Source: an uncultured Clostridia bacterium (GTDB lineage: Bacteria; Bacillota; Clostridia; Christensenellales; CASEPJ01). From it: a stretch of DNA of 8,490 nt. Below, piece after piece: positions 1-6,455 of this stretch. The stretch covers positions 1-8,490 of the forward strand of contig CASEPJ010000161.1 of assembly GCA_949289715.1 (NCBI GenBank), in the 5' to 3' direction. Position 1 is the stretch's first letter, and every line of letters begins with the position of its first letter. The notes beneath the pieces are model-generated. The model ran no database searches and was not told the origin of the DNA. It saw only the letters and a list, made by a program, of their open reading frames with translations. The position numbers and the translations under genes were made by a program.

Positions 1-463
1 TATTTGAATTGTATCTAAATTGTGTCTATGCGTACCCGTTGATACAATTGCGGAAAATAATTAAAGTTTTTCCATACTGTTTTATTTTCTTTCAACGCCG
101 TCAGTATTTCGCTATCTATTACAAAAGCATTTGCAGACATATCGGGTAAAACGGCACGTCCTGCTTCCGTCATTAATCCTAATTTTTCAAGTCGTCTGCA
201 ACGCTCTTTATTGAGTTCCTGCCGCAAACTTTTTAGGTGCTGATTTTTTAGTGGTGTTTCCGTTTTCAAGCGTTTTGTTAATACTATCCATTCAAGCAAA
301 ACACATTGCTTTTAAACTGCTTTTTATACCGAAACATATTATCTTTTTGTGGTCTGCCGCACTTTAAAATTATCCAACATTCTCTTTCTTTATCATAATT
401 TTTGCAAACCAAAACAAGCAATTCGTTTCAATTTTTTACCATTAAAAGTTTTTTTGGTTGCAT
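1..463 (-). pseudogene. Decayed YdeI/OmpD-associated family gene (partial at left edge)
   Basis: Reading leftwards from an ATG at 463, preceded by a GGAG ribosome binding site, the remnants line up with the YdeI/OmpD-associated (OmdA) family, whose members are usually about 190 residues. The first frame gives MQPKKLLMVKN, a TGA stop at 428-430, then KNYDKERECWIILKCGRP. The family's EALCFGWIDS block survives in another frame as KAMCFA-stop-MDSI, where a TGA at 292-294 stands in place of the Trp codon. A third frame, the longest open piece (15-299), reads ELNKERCRRLEKLGLM, AGRAVLPDMS and FPQLYQRVRIDTI before a TAG at 15-17. All three minus-strand frames are therefore needed, with at least two nonsense changes and about three net indels. 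The usual W in the KSxWSELNK motif is R (CGG). An 11-bp duplication breaks the end, and the family C-terminus would lie beyond the window. The family has been linked to bacteriocin protection, but no function should remain here. Family assignment is from remembered consensus, not a search. Confidence 0.85.
5..26 (-). repeat. 11-bp imperfect tandem duplication in the pseudogene
   Basis: On the minus strand GACACAATTTA (26-16) is followed directly by GATACAATTCA (15-5), which is 9 of 11 identical. The duplication adds 11 bases (a frameshift) and creates the TAG at 15-17. Removing one copy restores RVRIDTIQI, the sequence expected at this point of the YdeI family. This suggests the repeat was one of the disabling mutations. 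Confidence 0.7.
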
Positions 464-537
464 TATAACTCCGTTAAATTACTGTCTGTTTGATAACGTT
501 ATACAGCGAAATAACAAAAAGTAAAAAAACGCAATTG

Positions 538-551
538 CCTTGCTTGCAAGG
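538..551. repeat. Small perfect inverted repeat (6-bp arms)
   Basis: CCTTGC and GCAAGG are separated by TT. On the minus strand, the direction of the operon and the pseudogene, the stem is followed after 8 nt (CAATTGCG) by a run of seven T. That makes it a weak terminator-like candidate, about 375 nt past the hisJ stop. The gap between stem and T-run is longer than in a standard intrinsic terminator, so the role is uncertain. Confidence 0.35.
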
Positions 552-654
552 TATATTACGCAAAACTTTACTTATATTCTTATTCTGCGGCAAAAAATCC
601 TTATTAGAAGTGAGGCAAAACGGGCGTATTTTAACGAAAATCTTAATAAATTAT

Positions 655-686
655 TATATAAACTCACAAATATATAAACTCATAAA
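655..686. repeat. Two-copy 16-bp tandem repeat
   Basis: tatataaactcacaaa (655-670) is followed immediately by tatataaactcataaa (671-686), 15 of 16 identical. It sits at the boundary between the moderate-GC block and the AT desert. It is most simply replication slippage in AT-rich DNA, and no function is visible. Confidence 0.75.
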
Positions 687-924
687 TTTTTAATATTTTT
701 AATTTAACAAACACGCTATCTTTAAGCATTTTAAAAAGGATTTTTAAACATTTTTATTTATATTTTCATATAATTAAACTATAATAAATTTTTATTCAAT
801 TATATATTTTTAAATATTTAACAAATTTGACCATAAATAAAAAAATTACAAATAAACGTTAAAATAAAATTATATCGTTAAAATATTTTAAAATTTATGA
901 ATATTAATTATTTTTTTATTTTTA

Positions 925-1728
925 TTATATTTCAAAATCGACCAAATTGTTTCCTTTATAGCAGCATAACGATTTTATATTCGACTGTTTCAGTCTTTTT
1001 ATAATTTCTTTAAAATCAAAGGAAAAAACTTCTTTTCTGTGGGCGTCCAACGATAGCATAAATTTAAAATGCTTTTCGTTCAGCATAGAAAGTAAATTTT
1101 GCGATGGATAAATATCCCCTTCCCCCTTTATAAATCTTCCCAAATTAATTTCGGCTGTTTTATAATCAGGAATGTTTAACAATGTTTTTTCGAGAATTTT
1201 TTTATATTCGTATGAATTTTCGTCAAAAAAATCATTGTTTTTATTAAATCTCGTAATTAAATCGAAATGTCCTATAATATCGGGCTTCAAATTGTTTATC
1301 ATATACTCAACTTCTAAATAATATGCTTCTATTGCCTTATAAACATTTCCGTTAAAAACACTGTCTACAGTTTTTTTAAAATCTTTACGAGAATAGTCCA
1401 CAGAATAAAACTTTCCGCCTTCGTTAAAATAATGGACGGAACCAATTATAAAATCGTAATTATCGGGTTTTTCGCCGAATAAATCGAGTTCTACACCGTT
1501 TAAAAGATTTATTTCGTTTTCATATAAAACTTTCAGTCTTTTATATTCTTCAATATAAGAAGGATAGCTTTTTATGCAATTATCGGTATCGAAACAAACA
1601 TATGAATGAAAAGAAAAACCCAGCGTATCATAATTGTTTTTAACGGCTGAAATTATCATGTCTTCCATAGTGTCTAAACCGTCGCAAAACAAAGTATGCG
1701 TATGCACGTTAGAACGAATAAAACTCAC
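925..1728 (-). CDS. hisJ: Histidinol-phosphatase, PHP family (HisJ/HisK type)
   Basis: This cytoplasmic metal-dependent phosphatase removes phosphate from L-histidinol phosphate to give histidinol, the step before HisD. The 267-residue product has the PHP-domain metal motifs in order: HTHT at 9-12 followed by FCDG, FSFHS with H41, GVELD with E80, IGSVHYF with H99, IGHFDLITRFN with H154, and SLDAHR with D228 and H230. Length and motif order fit the HisJ/HisK family, which is unrelated to the HAD-type phosphatase fused to HisB in enterics. The start is GTG at 1728-1726, overlapping the hisIE TAG stop by one base. AGGAG lies 11 nt upstream, a rather long spacing, so translational coupling to hisIE is likely. 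It is the last gene of the operon and supplies the activity that the short HisB lacks. Other PHP phosphoesterases look similar, but the operon context makes this call strong. Confidence 0.93.
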   Translation of the reverse strand: MSFIRSNVHTHTLFCDGLDTMEDMIISAVKNNYDTLGFSFHSYVCFDTDNCIKSYPSYIEEYKRLKVLYENEINLLNGVELDLFGEKPDNYDFIIGSVHYFNEGGKFYSVDYSRKDFKKTVDSVFNGNVYKAIEAYYLEVEYMINNLKPDIIGHFDLITRFNKNNDFFDENSYEYKKILEKTLLNIPDYKTAEINLGRFIKGEGDIYPSQNLLSMLNEKHFKFMLSLDAHRKEVFSFDFKEIIKRLKQSNIKSLCCYKGNNLVDFEI

Positions 1729-2375
1729 TATTGCATTTTCTCCTGTTTTACTTTATGGTCTATTATATGTCTTTTTGCAAGTTCATCCATAATTTCGGCA
1801 ATGGTAATTTGATTGTTTACCATTAAAACCAAAATATGATAAGCAAGGTCGGAAATTTCAAATACAGTTTCGTTTTTGTCTCCGCCTTTGGCGGCAATTA
1901 TCACTTCCGTACTCTCTTCGCCTACTTTTTTCAATATTTTATCGAGACCTTTTTCAAAAAGATAGGATGTATAAGAACCTTCTTTTTTTTCCGTTTTTCT
2001 GCCTTTTATTAATTCATAAAGCATATCGAACGAAAAACTTTTAATATCTTCGTTGGAGTATACTAAATTGTTAAAACAGCTGTCGGTACCTAAGTGGCAG
2101 GCAGGCCCGTCTTTTTTGACTTCTATTACAAGAGCATCATAATCGCAGTCCGCTTTAATGCTGACGATATGTTGAAAATTGCCCGATGTTTCTCCCTTTA
2201 ACCAAAGAGTTTTTCTGGAGCGTGAATAAAAACAAGTCAATTTTTTTTCCATACTTATTTTTAAACTTTCTTTATTCATATAGGCAACGGTTAAAACTTC
2301 TTTACTGTAGACATCCTGTACGACTGCAGGAATAAGTCCGTTTTCGTCAAATTTTAATTTTTCTATGTCTAACAT
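1728..2375 (-). CDS. hisIE: Bifunctional phosphoribosyl-AMP cyclohydrolase / phosphoribosyl-ATP pyrophosphohydrolase
   Basis: This fused enzyme does steps 2 and 3 of the pathway: the HisE domain hydrolyses phosphoribosyl-ATP to PR-AMP plus pyrophosphate, and the HisI domain opens the adenine ring to give ProFAR. The 215-residue protein has HisI at about 1-108, with VLTVAYMN (27-34), SRSRKTLW (51-58), the ADCDYDA metal site (D76, C77, D78, D80) and Cys ligands C93 (GPACHLG) and C100 (TDSCF). HisE covers about 115-205, with the MazG-like helical motifs KVGEESTEVIIAAK (E153, E154, E157) and EISDLAYH (E173, D176). The ATG follows an AAAGGAG site with ATATT spacing, the clearest ribosome binding site in the operon. 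That suits a gene lying 185 nt beyond hisF. Its end overlaps hisJ by one base. Confidence 0.97.
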   Translation of the reverse strand: MLDIEKLKFDENGLIPAVVQDVYSKEVLTVAYMNKESLKISMEKKLTCFYSRSRKTLWLKGETSGNFQHIVSIKADCDYDALVIEVKKDGPACHLGTDSCFNNLVYSNEDIKSFSFDMLYELIKGRKTEKKEGSYTSYLFEKGLDKILKKVGEESTEVIIAAKGGDKNETVFEISDLAYHILVLMVNNQITIAEIMDELAKRHIIDHKVKQEKMQ

Positions 2376-2560
2376 AATATCTCCTTTAGCATAATAAATT
2401 ATATTTAAAAAATTATAATAATAAATATAAATTTATTTTATATTAATTTCCATAAACATTTTTCCGTTAAATATTACTCTCCGCATTTTTAAAACACAAT
2501 ATTTTATAAGAAAATATCCGAATAAAACATAAATTAAAACGTTATTTTTTCATTAAACTA
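2376..2560. other. 185-nt AT-rich spacer between hisF and hisIE
   Basis: This is a long gap in an otherwise overlapping operon. It holds no convincing gene: a 17-codon minus-strand frame at 2433-2486 has no ribosome binding site. No GC-rich terminator hairpin is seen. Many TATAAT-like strings occur because of composition. One minus-strand arrangement, TTGTGT, 17 nt, then TAATAT, has promoter-like spacing but weak matches. The spacer could be an internal promoter region for hisIE-hisJ or the remains of a lost gene; the sequence does not decide. Confidence 0.6.
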
Positions 2561-3319
2561 TCATATTCTCATCAAAATACCGTTTTTAATTAAAGTGTTT
2601 TTTAATTGTTTAATATCTACCTGTTTAAAATGAAATATAGATGCGGCAAGTCCTGCATCAACTTTGGGAACATTTTTAAATAAATCCACAAAGTCCTCTA
2701 TACAGCCCGCCCCGCCCGAAGCTATTACAGGAATAGATAATTTTTCACAAATTTTATCCAACATATCCAAATCAAAACCTTTTTTAACTCCGTCGGTATC
2801 TATACTATTTAAAACAAGTTCGCCTGCTCCCTCTTCCTGTCCTCTGTAAGCCCACTCTATCGCATCGATACCCGTATTAATTCTACCCCCTTTTGAATAT
2901 ACAGTAAACTTACCGTTTGTTCTTTTCACGTCCATAGACAATACTACGCATTGATCGCCGTATTTTTTTGCCGCTTCTCCAATCAAATGCGGGTTATTTA
3001 TTGCTCCCGAATTTACACTAACTTTATCGGCACCGCATTTTAAAACACGGTCGAAATCGGCAATAGAATTAATTCCTCCCCCTACGGTTAACGGAATAAA
3101 AATTTTATTTGCTACCTGAGTCAGAATATCCGTAAAAAGTTTTCTTTCCTCAAAAGAAGCGGTTATGTCATAAAATACGAGTTCGTCCGCACCGGAAAGA
3201 TTATAAAATTCGGCAAGTTCCACGGGACTTTCCACATCTTTCAAATTTTCGAAATTTTTACCTTTTACCACTCTTCCGTTTTTAATATCCAAACAGGGAA
3301 TTATTCTCTTTGCAAGCAT
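2561..3319 (-). CDS. hisF: Imidazole glycerol phosphate synthase cyclase subunit HisF
   Basis: HisF is the (beta/alpha)8-barrel half of IGP synthase. It uses ammonia channelled from HisH to turn PRFAR into imidazole glycerol phosphate and AICAR. The 252-residue length is normal. The two catalytic Asp residues are in place: D11 in IIPCLDIKNGRVVKG and D130 in LSMDVKR. Phosphate-binding loops are visible as TVGGGI (78-83), SVNSGA (101-106), NSIDTDG (171-177) and IASGGAG (199-205). The N-terminal MLAKRIIPCLD is the standard HisF start. The ATG lies one base after the hisA stop, with only a weak AAGAGA-type site in front, so it probably relies on coupling to hisA translation. It ends in TGA. Its partner HisH is encoded two genes upstream. 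Confidence 0.98.
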   Translation of the reverse strand: MLAKRIIPCLDIKNGRVVKGKNFENLKDVESPVELAEFYNLSGADELVFYDITASFEERKLFTDILTQVANKIFIPLTVGGGINSIADFDRVLKCGADKVSVNSGAINNPHLIGEAAKKYGDQCVVLSMDVKRTNGKFTVYSKGGRINTGIDAIEWAYRGQEEGAGELVLNSIDTDGVKKGFDLDMLDKICEKLSIPVIASGGAGCIEDFVDLFKNVPKVDAGLAASIFHFKQVDIKQLKNTLIKNGILMRI

Positions 3320-3320
3320 A

Positions 3321-4037
3321 TTATCTCTTATTTCTTTCGATTACTTCAGCCAGATCGAGACGGCCTGTATACAATGCTTTGCCGAGTATTGCACCGTATA
3401 TATTAAAACTTTTCAACTTATCTATTTCTTCATAAAAGGTTATTCCGCCACTAGCTATAACGTTGAGTCCTTTTATTAATGCAAGTTTTTCATAAATATT
3501 TAAATTTGTGCCTTGCAGCGTACCGTCTTTTGAAATATCGGTATAAATAATTGTTTTAACACCGCTGTCCTGCAATTTCATGCAAAATTCAATAGAATCG
3601 GTATCGGTTACGACTTTCCACCCATGAATTGCAACTTTTCCTTCTTTTGCATCTACGCCAACGGCAATTTTATCTCCGAATTTTTTTACGGCATCTTCTA
3701 CCACATTAAAATTCTCAACGGCAACGGAACCTAAAATAGCCCTTGAAACACCACAATTTAAATATTGTTCTATTCTATCCAAATTTCTTATTCCGCCGCC
3801 TACCTGAGTAAAAAGACCGCTTGACTCAATTATATTTTTAATGCTGTCGAAATTTTTTGTATTACCGTCTTTCGCTCCGTCTAAATCAACTAAATGCAAA
3901 TTTGTGGCGTTACAGGATTTAAAATGAAGCGCAACCGAAACTGGGTCGTTTGAATAAACATCCATTTTATTATAATCACCTTGAGTCAATCTTACGGCTT
4001 TGCCGTCTTTTAAATCTATAGCAGGATAAATCTCCAT
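3321..4037 (-). CDS. hisA: ProFAR isomerase HisA
   Basis: HisA catalyses the Amadori-type isomerisation of ProFAR to PRFAR, the fourth step, feeding IGP synthase. The 238-residue TIM barrel has catalytic D8 in IYPAIDLKDGKAVRL and D129 in AVGVDAKEG. Phosphate-binding glycines are seen at QVGGGIRN (78-85) and IASGGI (194-199). The half-barrel symmetry with HisF is plain from these paired motifs. The family PriA also acts on the tryptophan pathway, but that form is actinobacterial; with this operon the plain HisA call is preferred. The ATG overlaps the hisH stop (TAATG), and a GGAGG site lies inside the end of hisH. Confidence 0.97.
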   Translation of the reverse strand: MEIYPAIDLKDGKAVRLTQGDYNKMDVYSNDPVSVALHFKSCNATNLHLVDLDGAKDGNTKNFDSIKNIIESSGLFTQVGGGIRNLDRIEQYLNCGVSRAILGSVAVENFNVVEDAVKKFGDKIAVGVDAKEGKVAIHGWKVVTDTDSIEFCMKLQDSGVKTIIYTDISKDGTLQGTNLNIYEKLALIKGLNVIASGGITFYEEIDKLKSFNIYGAILGKALYTGRLDLAEVIERNKR

Positions 4038-4648
4038 TAAACCACCTCCGAAAAAGCTTTCAACATTTTAAGCCCCGTTTCTCCGCTTTTCTCTGGATGA
4101 AACTGTGTGCCGAAAATATTATTGTTTTGCACTGCGGCGGTCAAATCGATTCCATAATTTGAAACTGCCGTTATGCTTTCACTGCAATTTTTTGCATAAT
4201 ATGAATGAACAAAATACACGTAATCGCCTTCTTTGTTATATTTAAATATGGAAGAAGGTTTTTTAAACGTCAAAGAATTCCAACCCATATGTGGTACTTT
4301 TAAAGGTTCGTTCAAATCTTTCGAAATCGATACTACATCGCCTTTTATTAAAGAAAGCCCTTTATGTTCGCCGTATTCGAAACTTCTTTCAAACAGTAAT
4401 TGCATTCCGAGGCAGATTCCCAAAAGAGGCTTACCTTTTTTTACTTCTTCCTTTAAAATATTCACCATATCGCATTCTTCTAACTTTAAATATGCGTCCT
4501 TGAAAGCTCCTACTCCGGGCAATATAATGTGCGATGAATTTTTAATAACGTCTTTATTAGAAGTAACTATATTGTCGATACCCAAATAATTCAAAGACGA
4601 AGAAAGGGAAAATAAATTTCCTACTCCGTAATCTATAATCGCTATCAT
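4037..4648 (-). CDS. hisH: Imidazole glycerol phosphate synthase glutaminase subunit HisH
   Basis: HisH is a class I (triad) glutamine amidotransferase that hydrolyses glutamine and passes the ammonia through the HisF barrel. The 203-residue product shows the oxyanion-strand motif ILPGVGAF (42-49), the nucleophile C79 in GICLGMQLLFE, and the rest of the triad, H184 and E186, in GTQFHPEKSG. VPHMGWN (118-124) and YFVHSYYA (145-152) are further HisH hallmarks. The ATG overlaps the hisB stop by one base (TAATG) and has AAAGGAG seven bases upstream. Together with the similar join to hisA, this suggests coupled translation. Confidence 0.97.
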   Translation of the reverse strand: MIAIIDYGVGNLFSLSSSLNYLGIDNIVTSNKDVIKNSSHIILPGVGAFKDAYLKLEECDMVNILKEEVKKGKPLLGICLGMQLLFERSFEYGEHKGLSLIKGDVVSISKDLNEPLKVPHMGWNSLTFKKPSSIFKYNKEGDYVYFVHSYYAKNCSESITAVSNYGIDLTAAVQNNNIFGTQFHPEKSGETGLKMLKAFSEVV

Positions 4649-5238
4649 TAAATTACTCCTTTCGTGGAAGGAAGAGCGTTTTTATTTTTTTCGTCTATAG
4701 AAACCGCTTGTTTCATAACTGTTGCCACCGCTTTAAACACTCCCTCGGCAATGTGATGATTATTTTCCCCTCTTATTTTTATAACGTGTAAAGTAATTTC
4801 CGCATTTCTTACAAACGCAAGCAGAAACTCCTTTACCAATTCGGCATCGAAATCGCCTATTTTATAATCCTCTGGAAAATCAACGTCAAAATTCAAATAG
4901 CTTCTACCGCTGATATCCACTGCGGATAAAATTAAAGACTCGTCCATAGGCAATATAATATCGGCATAACGGTAAATCCCTTTTTTATCTTTTAAAGCTT
5001 CCTTAAATGCCTTACCCAATGTAATGCCTACGTCTTCCACAGTATGATGATAATCCACTTCGCTGTCTCCTTTACAGCATAAATCAATATCGAAATTGCC
5101 GTGTTTGGTAAAAAGTTCCATCATATGCTTGAAAAATCCGCAATCGGTTATTATATTGTATCTGCCTGTACCGTCCAAATTTAATTTTAAAGATATATCC
5201 GTTTCGTTAGTTGTTCTGACCATTTCCGATATTCTCAT
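4648..5238 (-). CDS. hisB: Imidazoleglycerol-phosphate dehydratase HisB (single-domain)
   Basis: This Mn-dependent enzyme dehydrates IGP to imidazole acetol phosphate. The 196-residue length covers only the dehydratase domain, without the HAD phosphatase domain found in enteric HisB, which agrees with a separate PHP phosphatase in the operon. Both family signatures are present: VDYHHTVEDVGITL (H64, H65, E68) and GENNHHIAEGVFK (H161, H162, E165), with H38 and H151 as further likely metal ligands. The C-terminal PSTKGVI is typical. One oddity is GFFKHMM at 34-40, where most relatives have Asp before the His (FFDHM) and this protein has Lys37. The ATG overlaps the hisC TGA (ATGA), with AGGAG eight bases upstream. 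Confidence 0.97.
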   Translation of the reverse strand: MRISEMVRTTNETDISLKLNLDGTGRYNIITDCGFFKHMMELFTKHGNFDIDLCCKGDSEVDYHHTVEDVGITLGKAFKEALKDKKGIYRYADIILPMDESLILSAVDISGRSYLNFDVDFPEDYKIGDFDAELVKEFLLAFVRNAEITLHVIKIRGENNHHIAEGVFKAVATVMKQAVSIDEKNKNALPSTKGVI

Positions 5239-6305
5239 ATTTTATACTCCTCGATTATTTTTTTTACTTTTTGTGCAAATATTTTCATTTCTTCTAAAGA
5301 GCCAATGGTTATTCTAATAAAATTATTGATTTTTTCATCTTTGAAATGACGAACGAGTACACCCTCTTCTTTTAATTTCAAATATAAATTTTCACCGCTT
5401 ATTACATTAGTTTCCGCAAGAACAAAATTAGCCGAAGAAGGCAAAACTTTAAATCCTTCCTCTTTAAGAAAATCAACTATAAATTCTCTGTTTTTTATAA
5501 TTTCGTTTACGCAAAATTTAAAGTATTCTCTGTCTTCTAAAGCTTTTTGAGCAGCAATCATACTTAACCTGTTTATATTATAAGGATTAAAAGAAAATTT
5601 TACGGTATTCAAGTCCGCAATTAAACTGCTGTTTGCAAAAGCAAAACCTACTCTTGCACCCGCAAGCGAACGGGACTTTGACATAGTGGAAACTACAATT
5701 AAATTGTCGAATTCTTTTATTAAGGGAACAGCACTTTCGGCACCGAAATCCACATACGCCTCGTCTATTACAACTAAACGCTCACTGCTTTGACTTACTA
5801 ATTTTTTAATATCGTTAAAAGACAATTTAATGCCGGTCTGCGCATTGGGGTTGGCAATTACCACATTATCGCAAATATTCGCATAATCGTTAACGTCTAT
5901 GCTAAAATCCTCTTTCAAAGGTACGGAAATATATTTTATATTAAAAAGATTGCAGAAAACGGGATAGAAACCATAGCTGATTTCGGGACAGGCTACTCCC
6001 TTATTCGAATTGAAAAAGGCTTTAAAAATAAAAGCTAAAATTTCATCCGATCCGTTTCCGGCAATTATATAATTTTCTTCTATGTTATAATAATTTGCTG
6101 CAGCTTTAATAAGATTTTTTGCTTCCGGGTCGGAATATAAATTTAGTTTTGAAACTTCCTCTTTGTTCAACGCTTTAATGACCTCGTCGGAAGGCGCAAA
6201 AGGAGATTCGTTAGTGTTTAATTTTATATATTTTTTATCCTGAGGTTGCTCACCCGGAACATAAGGCGCAAGTTTTGATAATTCATTGCTTAAAAATCTG
6301 CTCAT
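5235..6305 (-). CDS. hisC: Histidinol-phosphate aminotransferase HisC
   Basis: HisC is a PLP-dependent fold-type I aminotransferase that converts imidazole acetol phosphate plus glutamate to histidinol phosphate plus 2-oxoglutarate. The 356-residue product has KLNTNESPFAPS (28-39), the GNGSDEIL cofactor loop (83-90), ANPNAQTG (151-158), VIDEAYVDFG (179-188), the Schiff-base K210 in STMSKSRSLAGARVGFA with R218 nearby, and R331 in FIRITIG for the substrate carboxylate or phosphate. Q156 replaces the Pro usual in NPNxPTG. The start fits the family N-terminus KLAPYVPGEQP, with AGAGG five bases before the ATG. The gene follows a roughly 206-nt spacer and overlaps hisB by 4 nt, so it may begin a separately regulated segment. 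Related class I/II aminotransferases are the alternative call, but the context is decisive. Confidence 0.97.
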   Translation of the reverse strand: MSRFLSNELSKLAPYVPGEQPQDKKYIKLNTNESPFAPSDEVIKALNKEEVSKLNLYSDPEAKNLIKAAANYYNIEENYIIAGNGSDEILAFIFKAFFNSNKGVACPEISYGFYPVFCNLFNIKYISVPLKEDFSIDVNDYANICDNVVIANPNAQTGIKLSFNDIKKLVSQSSERLVVIDEAYVDFGAESAVPLIKEFDNLIVVSTMSKSRSLAGARVGFAFANSSLIADLNTVKFSFNPYNINRLSMIAAQKALEDREYFKFCVNEIIKNREFIVDFLKEEGFKVLPSSANFVLAETNVISGENLYLKLKEEGVLVRHFKDEKINNFIRITIGSLEEMKIFAQKVKKIIEEYKI

Positions 6306-6316
6306 AATTTCCTCTG

Positions 6317-6338
6317 AAATAATATTGAAATATTATTT
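6317..6338. promoter_or_regulatory. Perfect 10-bp inverted repeat abutting the hisC ribosome binding site
   Basis: aaataatatt and aatattattt are separated by ga, giving a 22-bp perfect palindromic element. On the minus strand it ends one base before the AGAGG that serves hisC, and it overlaps the possible -10 element. It could be a repressor operator or, less likely because every pair is A-U, a hairpin that affects translation. Chance is a real alternative in such AT-rich DNA. Confidence 0.4.
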
Positions 6339-6364
6339 TTAAAACGTATAAACATTTATTTCAA
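6336..6364 (-). promoter_or_regulatory. Possible internal promoter upstream of hisC
   Basis: On the minus strand TTGAAA (6364-6359) is followed after exactly 17 nt by TAAAAA (6341-6336). The -35 match is good and the -10 match is poor. Initiation here would leave a 5' leader of about 20 nt before hisC. Promoter-like strings are common in DNA this AT-rich, so this is only a candidate. Confidence 0.25.
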
Positions 6365-6400
6365 AAACAAAAAAACAAATATACATTTTTTATTAAAATT

Positions 6401-6417
6401 AAATTCAAATTGAATTT
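6401..6417. repeat. Perfect 17-bp palindrome (8-bp arms, 1-nt centre)
   Basis: aaattcaa, a, ttgaattt. It lies about 100 nt upstream of hisC in the spacer. It has the size and symmetry of a dimeric repressor site, but no regulator is identified in the window. Confidence 0.4.
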
Positions 6418-6439
6418 TATACTACTAATTTATATTATA

Positions 6440-6455
6440 AACTAAAACTTTAGTT
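6440..6455. repeat. Perfect inverted repeat (7-bp arms, 2-nt centre)
   Basis: aactaaa, ac, tttagtt. It is the third inverted repeat of the hisD-hisC spacer, about 60 nt downstream of the hisD stop. The stem is mostly A-T and has no adjoining U-run on the transcribed strand, so it is not a good intrinsic terminator. Confidence 0.35.

Larger units (their letters stand above)
464..924. other. Intergenic region between hisJ and the pseudogene; no gene seen
   Basis: No convincing coding sequence is present on either strand. The only longer open frame (about 490-693, plus strand, TTG start) has no ribosome binding site and resembles no protein I recognise. Composition splits the region. About 481-630 has near 34 % GC, similar to coding DNA. 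About 660-924 is extremely AT-rich, with about 10 % GC by hand count over 721-900. I see no GC-rich hairpin plus U-run after the hisJ stop, so the operon terminator is unidentified. A 10-base direct repeat, cgttaaaata, occurs at 857-866 and 876-885 (period 19). Short inverted and tandem repeats are listed separately. Confidence 0.7.

Noticed and set aside
292..430. TGA read as Trp (alternative genetic code) to explain the stops in the pseudogene
   Set aside because: The TGA at 292-294 does fall on a Trp position of the family. However, hisC and hisF end at TGA in the right places, the his genes use TGG for Trp, and frameshifts remain in the pseudogene in any case.
490..693. Plus-strand open frame of 67 codons starting with TTG
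   Set aside because: It has no ribosome binding site and no recognisable domain, and it runs into the AT-rich tandem repeat. Its low-complexity C-terminus is what AT-rich non-coding DNA gives.
733..745. aaaaaggattttt as an operon terminator
   Set aside because: The stem is five A-T pairs with a three-base loop, too weak for an intrinsic terminator.
2433..2486. 17-codon minus-strand frame in the hisF-hisIE spacer
   Set aside because: There is no ribosome binding site, and it is short enough to be expected by chance.
4233..4589. Long plus-strand frames opposite hisH, and similar ones opposite hisF, hisB and hisD
   Set aside because: They lie antisense to genes with complete catalytic motifs and have no motifs of their own, so they are shadows of the coding frame.
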